Shown here: positions 57,532 through 64,000 of the stretch, piece by piece
Position numbering within the stretch: position 1 is the first letter of the stretch
How the letters are laid out: each line of letters begins with the position of its first letter
Source: Loripinus fragilis
Taxonomy: Eukaryota > Mollusca > Bivalvia > Lucinida > Lucinidae
Direction of reading: 5' to 3'
DNA: 64,000 nucleotides
Assembly: GCA_964019695.1 (NCBI GenBank)
Contig: OZ026515.1
Coordinates: forward strand, 42,461,994 to 42,525,993
Made by a program: the position numbers and the translations under genes
Notes under the pieces: model-generated
What the model saw: only the letters and a program-made list of their open reading frames with translations
Database searches by the model: none
Told to the model about the DNA's origin: nothing

Positions 57532-57768
57532 TATGAGCCAGTGCAGGAGATTTCCAACAATGTGGTATGTGCCACCAGCAAAGACTCAGATCAGCCTGCA
57601 CATATGCGCAGTCTGATCAGAGCCTTTGCTTGACACTTGAGTATTCTATGATTGTTAAGCTACTGACTGAACACCATTTAGAATTTCTAAGCTTCAAAGG
57701 AGGCTGCACAGGCTTGTCTTAGCCTACACTTGCCACATTGTTGGAAGTCACATGCCATGGCTCATATA
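57532..57768 (+). repeat. P4 palindromic element in intron 4
   Basis: It starts within 10 nt of the exon 4 donor: 'gagccagtgcaggagatttc', core 'ctcagatcagcctgcacata' / 'gcgcagtctgatcagagcc', end 'ttggaagtcacatgcc'. Confidence 0.75.
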
Positions 57769-57884
57769 GAAAATGTTTTGTGCTCCTTACCCATTTAAGC
57801 TGAATGGACTTGCCTAATCTTATCTCCCATTTCCAATTTAAGGGGTGTTTGGGAGGATGTTTCATTTTTTTCCAAGTTTTGATG

Positions 57885-57970
57885 GAACATTCTGTAAGCT
57901 AACCATGAAGATCCTGATCAGACACCGCATTATGCGGTGTCTGATCTGGGTCTGCACTGTTTGCCTATGT
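57885..57970. repeat. Shared-core hairpin in intron 4
   Basis: 'cctgatcagacaccgcatta' pairs with 'atgcggtgtctgatctggg'. Confidence 0.65.
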
Positions 57971-58155
57971 TCCATAAAATTGAATGAATTAACTTTGAAA
58001 ACATTGAGAAGGGGGTGTGGATATTGCTTTTTGCAGGTCTTTCTATTTTTCCAATCTTCTGCACTTGCTCAAAGGAACCATCTCATTGCCCTGGATCCAT
58101 GATCAATCTAAGACACCCTTATAAATAATTTATTTATAGACAATTATATTTAATT

Positions 58156-58355
58156 TGTTTAATTTGATTCTTTACATCCCACCAACAATGTTTCAATTAA
58201 ACAGGGACAAGGGTCTTCCTGGGTTGAACCAGTACTAAGCTAGGATAAATGTGTCTTGCTCAAGGACCACCATGCAGTGATGCCGGTGAGGCTTGAACCC
58301 ATGGCCCCTCGGTCTCGAGTCAAGCACTCTACCACTGTACCACTGCACTCCCCAG
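58156..58355 (-). mobile_element. SINE-A copy, reverse, in intron 4
   Basis: 'tttgattctttacatcccac', 'tcctgggttgaaccagtact', 'gaggcttgaacccatggcc' (B box), 'accactgtaccactgcactc' (head). Confidence 0.85.
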
Positions 58356-58636
58356 TTCATGGGTGTAATGTCACATAACTTCCAGGGATGAAAAGCTAAT
58401 AGAAAATAGCAATATAGGCCTACAGTAAAATATTAAAATAGTTATAAGGTGAATGTGTTTAAAGTGTGTGCAGATTTTAAAATACCATGACTCTCATTGA
58501 GGCTAATGTTAACATCACCAAAAAAGCAACATTTTAATTTTTAATGAAATGAATTGACTGCCATAATTAAACACAAGATGCCATGAAACTACAAAAAATG
58601 TGTTTATTGTCTAAATCAATTTGCTTTCGTTTGGTA

Positions 58637-58945
58637 CCGGGCTGTGTAGCACAGTCGGTATTGTGTCTGGCAACAGATGTGAGTCTGACTGCAGATCCAG
58701 GGGTTGCGAGTTTGATCCCCGCAGGATTCCATACATTCGTGGAGATTGATCATGAAATAATTTCTACGGTCATTCTCCTCCTTCCGCTGATTCAAGAAGG
58801 GTTGTTGTCAGTTACAAGCTAAAGTATGTGCACGAAGTACTGGTTAACTGCTCGTTTGAGCTTGCCCTGGAAAAAGTGTGGTTAGGTGAACTGACAGTCT
58901 CGCCATGACCATAGCTGTTGACTTGGGACATAAAGCAAAAAAAAA
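58637..58945 (+). mobile_element. SINE-B copy in intron 4
   Basis: Head 'accgggctgtgtagcacagt' with C-to-T changes typical of an older copy, 'gggttgcgagtttgatccc', tail 'cataaagc' then A-rich. Confidence 0.85.
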
Positions 58946-59094
58946 CACACTTTCATTTGGTACTTTTTATAGGGTTGTAGCTTCTTTAGTTTTGCAGCAA
59001 TAATTTATGCAAAAATTCTGGAAAAGCATTGACTAAACGCAGACATCACAAGGTGACAAACAATTATGTCGAGTGACTGTATTTTTGGTTAACG

Positions 59095-59285
59095 GTTAAT
59101 GTTCTAAAATTTTGAACACTTTCTATTTCTGTTCACAAATAAAATGTTTGTTATCAGGGCTGTAACTTACAAAATGTTTATTGGAATAGCAACAAGGGAA
59201 GATCCTGATCAGACTGCTTCTTCAGAAGCAGTTTGATTTGGATCTGCCCTGTTTGGCACGGCTGTTGTGGCAAACAATTACTGTT
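59095..59285 (+). repeat. P14 element in intron 4
   Basis: 'taatgttctaaaattttgaa' and core 'gatcagactgcttc' / 'gaagcagtttgatttggatc'. It ends about 70 nt before the tandem array. Confidence 0.6.
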
Positions 59286-59354
59286 ATTTTTTGTAGAATG
59301 TTAACTATACCCCTTTCTCAACACTGATCCTTTAATAGGGTGTAAAAAGTTGAA

Positions 59355-60494
59355 ACTTTTTGCCTCTTTGTTTGAAGATCTTCCACCACCTATTGCCAAT
59401 GACCAGTGCAGTGGGTCATTTACCATACTTTATTCTCTATACTGACCATTTGGTAGGGATTAAAGAATTGAAAAAAAAAATCCTTGTTGTTTGCAGATTT
59501 TCCACTTGTTGCTAATGACCAGTGCAGCGGGTCATTCTCTATACTGACCAGTTGGTGGGGATTAAAGAATTGAAATTTTTGCCTCTTTGTTTGCAGATCT
59601 ACCACCTATAGCCAATGACCAGTGCAGCGGGTCATTCTCTTTACTGACCAGTTGGCGAGGCTTAAAGAATTGAAAAAATTGCCTCTTTGCAGATCTACCA
59701 CCTATTACCAATGACCAGTGCTTTGGGCCATTCTCTATACTGACCAGTTGGTGAGGCTCAAAGAATTGAAATTTTTGCCTCTTTGTTTGCAGATCTACCA
59801 CCTATTGCCAATGACAAGTGCAGCGGGTCATTCTCTATACTGACCAGTTAGTGAGGCTTAAAGAATTGAAATTTTTGCCTCTTTGTTTGCAGATCTACCA
59901 CCTATTGCCAATGACAAAAGCAGTGGCCATTCTCTATACTGACCAGTTAGTGAGGCTTAAAGAATTGAAATTTTTGCCTCTTTGTTTGCAGATCTACCAC
60001 CTATTGCCAATGACCAGTGCAGTGGGTCATTCTCTATACTGACCAGTTGGAGGGGATTAAAGAATTGAAAAAAAATTGCCTCTTTGTTTGCAGATCTACC
60101 ACCTATTGCCAATGACCAGTGCAGCGGGTCATTCTGTATACTGACCAGTTGGTGAGGCTTAAAGAATTGAAAAAATTGCCTCTTTGTTTGCAGATCTACC
60201 ACCTATTTCCAATGACAAGTGCAGCGGGTCATTCTCTATACTGACCAGTTAGTGAGGCTTAAAGAATTGAAAAAAATTGCCTCTTTGTTTGCAGATCTAC
60301 CACCTATTGCCAATGACCAGTGCAGTTGGTCATTCTCTATTCTGACCAGTAGGTGAGGCTTAAAGAATTGAAATTTTTGCCTCTTTGTTTGCAGATCTAC
60401 CACCTATTGCCAATGACCAGTGCAGTGGGTCATTCTCTATTCTGACCAGTTGGTGAGGCTTTAAGAATTGAAATTTTTGCCTCTTTGTTTGCAG
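59355..60494 (+). repeat. Tandem array of ~100-bp units, each holding the exon-5 acceptor and exon-5 start
   Basis: Exon-like starts fall at 59377, 59497, 59597, 59693, 59793, 59893, 59992, 60094, 60194, 60295 and 60395, and the real exon is at 60495. Steps are 96-102 bp apart from the first (120). Each unit has a pyrimidine-rich stretch and TTTGCAG, then ATCTACCACC...GACCAGTGCAG (the exon-5 start), then non-exonic sequence ending in a run of A or T. Copy 1 has TTTGAAG in place of TTTGCAG; copy 4 has a 4-nt deletion in the tract. In the phase-1 frame most copies read DLPPIANDQCSGS, then FSILTSW or similar, then a stop. Copy 3 stays open a little longer. The minus-strand open frames here are by-products of the repeat. 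Confidence 0.92.
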
Positions 60495-60611
60495 ATCTAC
60501 CACCTATTACCAATGACCAGTGCAGTGGGTCTTGTGGTTCTGATATGGATTGCACTCCTGATTTGGAGACCTGTAATGGAGGAAAATGTTGCTCTGTAAT
60601 TTTTCAGAATA
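60495..60611 (+). CDS. Exon 5: fourth module; last copy of an acceptor-carrying tandem array
   Basis: 117 nt, phase 1 to phase 1, with acceptor TTTGTTTGCAG and donor GTAAGT after a single A. It encodes residues 174-212 with cysteines at 183, 187, 193, 200, 205 and 206 (C-x3-C-x5-C-x6-C-x4-CC). C-x5-C, NGGKCC and the preceding D match exon 4, so the two are probably duplicates. The acceptor and the first ~38 nt of coding sequence (to about 60532) are identical or nearly so to about eleven copies directly upstream. Only this copy continues into the rest of the module. There is no in-frame stop before the donor, so at least one more exon is expected beyond the window. Confidence 0.77.
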
Positions 60612-60639
60612 GTAAGTATATGAGATGATATGGATCTCA

Positions 60640-60800
60640 GGCCCCCAGAAAAGAGTCTGTAGCTGAAAATTATTTTCCTTATTTCTCAACCAAAACATAT
60701 GTTGTGCTTTTGAGCACCCAAAACACATGTTTAAAATGATGGTGAAGAAAATAATTGCATTTTTACGCTCAAAATTTTGCTTAACTGGCCCTATGGGATC
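60640..60800. repeat. P6 element, core deleted
   Basis: 'aaattattttccttatttct', 'ctcaaccaaaacatatgttg', 'cttttgagcacccaaaacac'. One arm of the hairpin is lost. Confidence 0.65.
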
Positions 60801-60804
60801 TATT

Positions 60805-60930
60805 ATGAGTGTGAGGATGGGATAGAAAAATCTGTCCCGAGGATCATCAATTTACATCCCGAGGCATGCTGAGTGATGACAAATGTTGAACTTTAGGGAC
60901 AGATTTTTCTATCCCATCCTCATACAAATA
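60805..60930. repeat. Palindromic element of ~125 bp
   Basis: 'gaggatgggatagaaaaatc' pairs with 'gatttttctatcccatcctc'. Confidence 0.75.
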
Positions 60931-60966
60931 ATGAATATTTTTGCTCACCATTAAATACTGCATTTT

Positions 60967-61990
60967 TAGCTCACCTGAGCCATTGGCTCATGGTGAGCTA
61001 TTGTTATAAGTGGATGTCCGTCGTTCGTCGTGCCTGGTGTGTTGTACGTCGCTTGTCGTCAACAATTGCTTCAAAAGACATCTGCTCCCAAACTACTGGC
61101 TGGATTTTGACCAAACTTGACAGAAATGATCCTTATATGGCTATTTTTAAAAAATGTTCAAATGGTTCTGGTCTGTTGCATATCTAGGTCACATAGGCTA
61201 AAAATAGATTTTCCAGATGAAAACTTTGAAAATCTTCTTGTCTGAAACTACAAGGCCTATAGCCTTGATATTTGGTATGTAGCATATAATTGTGGTCCTC
61301 TACCAAGTTTGTACAAATTATGCCCCTGGGGTGAAAAATGACACCGCCCCGGAGGTCACATGTTTTAGGGTAAAAAAATGAAAAAATCTTCTTGTCTGAA
61401 ACTACAAGGCCTTGAGCCTTGATATTTGGTCACCAAGTGAACTTCTACCAAGTTTGTTCAAATTTTGCCCCAAGAGCCAAAAATGGCCCCGCCCAGGGGG
61501 TCACATGTTATATAGGCTAATATTGGAAAAACATGAAAAAAATCTTCTCGTCTGGGACCATATGGCCTAGGGTCTTGATATTTGGTATGTAGCATCACCT
61601 AATTGACCTCTGCTAATTTTCTTCAAATAATGTTCCTGGGGCCAAAAATGGCCCCGCCCAGGGGGTCACATCACATGTTTTACATAGGCTTATATAGTGA
61701 AAAACATGAAAAATCTTCTTGTCTGAAACCATAAGACCTAAAGCATTGTATTTAGTATGTAGCATCACCTAGTGGCCCTCTACCAAGTTTGTTCAAATTA
61801 TGCACCTGGGGCAAAAATTGGCCCAGCCCAGGGGTTCTCATGTTTAAATGGGCTTATATATAGGGAAAAAGATGAAAAAAATCTTCTTGTCTGAAACCAA
61901 AAGGCCTAGAGTCTTTATATTTGGTATGAAGCATCACCTGTTGGACCTCTACCAAGTTTGTTCAAATTTTGCCCCGTGGGCCAAAAAGTC
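60967..61990 (+). mobile_element. T1-related element, copy 3, right end replaced by P2
   Basis: It starts 'tagctcacctgagccattgg' / 'ctcatggtgagcta', then 'gtccgtcgttcgtcgtgcc'. The body is about five 157-170-bp units with 'aatcttcttgtctgaaac', 'gatatttggtatgtagcatc' and 'gccccgcccagggggtcaca' (starts at about 61225, 61382, 61540, 61710, 61880). It stops without the 'aggtcctctagt' end, at a P2 element. Confidence 0.7.
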
Positions 61991-61996
61991 ATTCTT

Positions 61997-62241
61997 AACC
62001 CTTAAAGCGCCAAGAAAAAATGCATCTGAAAATGTTGTCTGCTGAAGTGGTCTGCTGCAAATAATTGCATAACATTACTGACAAATTAAGTATAGAAGCA
62101 AACAGCGTGGACCCAGTACAGACGGCTCCTATAGGAGCCGTCTGATCTTTGTTCACACTGTTTGACATAGAGGCTTCTTAAACATTTCAGCAGACGAGAA
62201 AAGCAGATAACTTTTGTTGCAATTGGCGCATTAAGAGTTAG
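61997..62241. repeat. P2 palindromic element
   Basis: 'ttaacccttaaagcgccaag', core 'gacggctcctataggagccg', end 'aattggcgcattaagagtta'. Nearly the same as the copy at 20681. Confidence 0.8.
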
Positions 62242-62392
62242 AGTGTTCATACTGTAAAACACTAATATTTGGCTGTAAAGCCTGTAATTTCAAGTTATGT
62301 TTCAATATAATCACAAATCACAAAATTAAAGGAATGTGAAAAGTTGTTTTGAGTTTAGTAACTAGTAAGAGGACCACTGTACTCAACCAGAG

Positions 62393-63240
62393 CTGTCATC
62401 CTGTGTTGGTTGCAGTCGACGAGTGCACAAAATCATGTACCTAGCTAAAAAGAGGGGCAATATTTTGATCATATTTTACTTCTGAAAATATTCATCGCGA
62501 ATTATTGTCACTTATAAATCCAGCTATGTATCTGCATAACAAACTTTTTGTGGGTTGAGTGATAGTCACTACAGCGCCAGAGTTATGCCAAAAATTAGAT
62601 TTTTTCCTGAAAAAGAGGATGGAAGAAATTTTTGCTTATGTTCTGAAATTTATGCTTACTTTAGCTAAACTGAAACAGAACAGTAATTTAATGTGAAAAA
62701 AAGTTCGAAATCTGAGGCTGGAGCATTTTGAAAGTTATTAAGCTTTCCATACTGTATCCATAGTTCTATATATAGAGTGTTCTGGCCCAGTGGTTGGGTC
62801 GTTGACTGCAACATACTGATTTTATTTAGGCACTCTACTATTGGGCCAGAACACCTGATATACAGAACTATGCGTACAGTATGAAAACCTTGAATAACTT
62901 CCAAAATGCTCTGTCCTCAGATTTCAAACTTTGTGCACATTAAAGCACTCGTATTTTGCATTTTATAGAAAGTAAGCATAAATTCCAGAACATAAGCAAA
63001 AAAAAAATCATCTTCTTTTTCAGAAAAAAGATCACATTTTTGGCATAACCCTGGCGGTATAGCAACTATCACTCAACACGTGTTACGCAGATACACAGCT
63101 GGATTTATAAGTGATAATAATACCCAATGAGTATTTTCAGACGTGGCCAAAATATTACCCTTTTTAACAGCTAGGTACACTATTTTGTACACTCATCACT
63201 ATTTTGTACACTCATCGACTGTAGCCAACAAGCGATGACT
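62393..63240. mobile_element. Foldback element of ~850 bp
   Basis: Arms meet near 62818. Examples of paired segments: 'ttggttgcagtcgacgagtg' / 'cactcatcgactgtagccaa'; 'cacttataaatccagct' / 'agctggatttataagtg'; 'gtgttctggccca' / 'tgggccagaacac'. In the right arm an 18-bp piece, 'actattttgtacactcat', is duplicated. No coding region. Confidence 0.85.
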
Positions 63241-63352
63241 GCGCTGTTTGAGTACAATGGTTCTCTAGTGTGGTAAATAAGGAAACAAACTCTTTCCTTT
63301 AAGAGTAGCCCCTTTAATGAATGGGTTTGCCTAACAGTAAAACATTTATTTG

Positions 63353-63552
63353 GTGAGTGCAGTGGCTCAGTTGCAAAGTGCTTCACTCAAAACCGAAGGG
63401 CCGTGGGTTCAAACCTCACTGGCGCCACTGCATTGTGTCCTTGAGCAAGACATATTAGCCCTAGCTAAGTACTGGCTCAACCCAGGAAGAGCTGTCCCTA
63501 CATAACTGAAAGATTGTTTGATGGGACGTAAAGAATGGGATCAAACAAAAAA
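63353..63552 (+). mobile_element. SINE-A copy
   Basis: 'gtgcagtggctcagttgcaa', 'gtgggttcaaacctcactgg', 'gctcaacccaggaagagctg', tail 'tgatgggacgtaaagaatgg' then ATCAAACAAAAAA. 'aaaacatttatttg' lies on both sides, a likely target duplication. Confidence 0.85.
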
Positions 63553-64000
63553 CATTTATTTGATGCAAAAAGCAACATAGCAGTAATACCCTAAGTGTCC
63601 ATTTACTGCATATAATTGTCTAACAGTAAGTCAATATGCTTATTGCATACACTGAGCAAAAGTTCTAATTGGTCATCTGTGCTAATGGGTCATCCTTTAT
63701 ATTTGATTTTGCAAAAAGTATGACAGATATAACATTGAAATTTTGTATACATAATTCTTTGACTCTATTACTCTATTACTGTGAAAATAATTGATGTATT
63801 GTTTTGCAAAATATAATACTTTATTGTTGAATAATTGCATAAAACACAGATGACCAATTAGAAAATTTGTTCAGTGTATTGTCTAGTACATGTAGTAATA
63901 CAATATACAGGTATCAAAATGTCAAAATATTTAGGGAAAATACATTCCTTTAAATTTTCTAAAATTTGAACATTTTCCGTTTTCAAATAAAATATTGGTT
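63553..64000. other. Window end, no exon recognised
   Basis: AT-rich DNA. 63650-63860 contains an inverted pair ('ctaattggtcatctgtg' / 'cacagatgaccaattag'). The last ~55 nt resemble P14. Confidence 0.5.

Larger units (their letters stand above)
31038..60611 (+). other. Gene locus: modular secreted cysteine-rich protein (exons 1-5, 3' end not in window)
   Basis: Five exons join in one frame through phase-1 introns to give 212 complete codons plus one base. Residues 1-19 are a signal peptide, 23-26 are RQKR (furin-type site), and four modules follow at about 56-89, 99-134, 146-171 and 183-206. Each module has six cysteines and ends in Cys-Cys. Donors are GTAAGC, GTATGT, GTAACT, GTAAGT and GTAAGT; acceptors are GACAG, GTAG, TTAG and TTTGCAG. 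The protein should enter the secretory pathway and be extracellular. Modules 1-2 have long first loops like lustrin/EB-type cysteine repeats; modules 3-4 carry the DxDC...GKCC pattern seen in WAP-like and EB-like folds. The gene is seen directly; its family is an inference. Exon 5 ends in a clean donor without a stop, so the gene should continue to the right. Further exons could be hidden in introns 1 and 2. Confidence 0.75.

Noticed and set aside
59420..60202. Minus-strand repeated frames with LVSIEN...HWSLAIGGRSA peptides, resembling a repeat protein
   Set aside because: They are the antisense reading of the ~100-bp array that copies the exon 5 acceptor region; the sense strand explains it.
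59355..60494. CRISPR-like regular array
   Set aside because: Units are ~100 bp and similar throughout, with no repeat/spacer alternation, and the context is an animal intron.
62415..62443. Possible terminal exon reading IDECTKSCT and stop in the right phase
   Set aside because: It is the edge of an 850-bp foldback element with a diverged reverse copy at 63190-63235; kept only as a finding to test.

Overview
The window reads as AT-rich, repeat-dense nuclear DNA of an invertebrate animal. I infer a bivalve mollusc, because the mix is typical of bivalves: tRNA-derived SINEs, very many small palindromic DNA elements and a mariner relic around a long-intron gene. There is no operon structure, and no rRNA, CRISPR or bacterial gene organisation. 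The species cannot be fixed by eye.

I can support one protein-coding gene. It lies on the + strand from the start codon at 31038 to at least 60611 and probably runs past the right edge. Exon 1 (31038-31194) encodes a signal peptide and a furin-type RQKR site. Exons 2-5 (45673-45786, 56499-56636, 57413-57523, 60495-60611) each encode one short six-cysteine module ending in a Cys-Cys pair. Every intron is in phase 1, so each module exon could be added or lost without breaking the frame. The product should be a secreted, disulfide-rich modular protein resembling lustrin, EB or WAP-like cysteine modules; no function is assigned. Introns 1 (14.5 kb) and 2 (10.7 kb) are filled with mobile elements.

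The most unusual locus is the end of intron 4 (59355-60494). About eleven tandem copies of a ~100-bp unit each carry the exon-5 splice acceptor plus the first ~38 nt of exon 5, and the genuine exon 5 is the last copy. The second is a 4.55-kb palindrome (46548-51098) in intron 2. Its outer arms are nearly identical, and one arm has been interrupted by a SINE whose empty site survives in the other arm.

Layout: 1-15.6 kb, palindromic elements, SINEs and one 1.2-kb TIR element; 15.9-17.5 kb, mariner relic with a nested element; 17.7-31 kb, more palindromic elements, two TIR elements and AT-rich DNA; 31-60.6 kb, the gene and its repeat-filled introns (1.5-kb foldback, 151-bp tandem array in a TIR element, LINE fragments, 4.55-kb palindrome, second TIR element, SINEs); 60.6-64 kb, a third TIR element, an 850-bp foldback and a SINE.

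Repeat labels used below are mine. SINE-A and SINE-B are tRNA-derived SINEs. P1-P15 are small palindromic (MITE-like) families: P1 starts near 'taactctttgcctgctgg', P2 'aacccttaaagcgcc', P3 'gtagcctatattgcaaacaa', P4 'gtgcatgagatttccaac', P5 'aaccctttgtatactgatg', P6 'aaaagaaccgtctc', P7 'taaaacctgtcttaagcgg', P8 'gacgcgagaaaacc', P9 'catgctcagctcaactgagc', P10 'tatatcgtcggatatac', P11 'ttaaagctgcatagtctgc', P12 'ggatccagaggg', P13 'gagggtctggatgggg', P14 'aatgttctaaaattttgaac', P15 'gggtaacgggtctga'. T1-T4 are larger elements with inverted termini.
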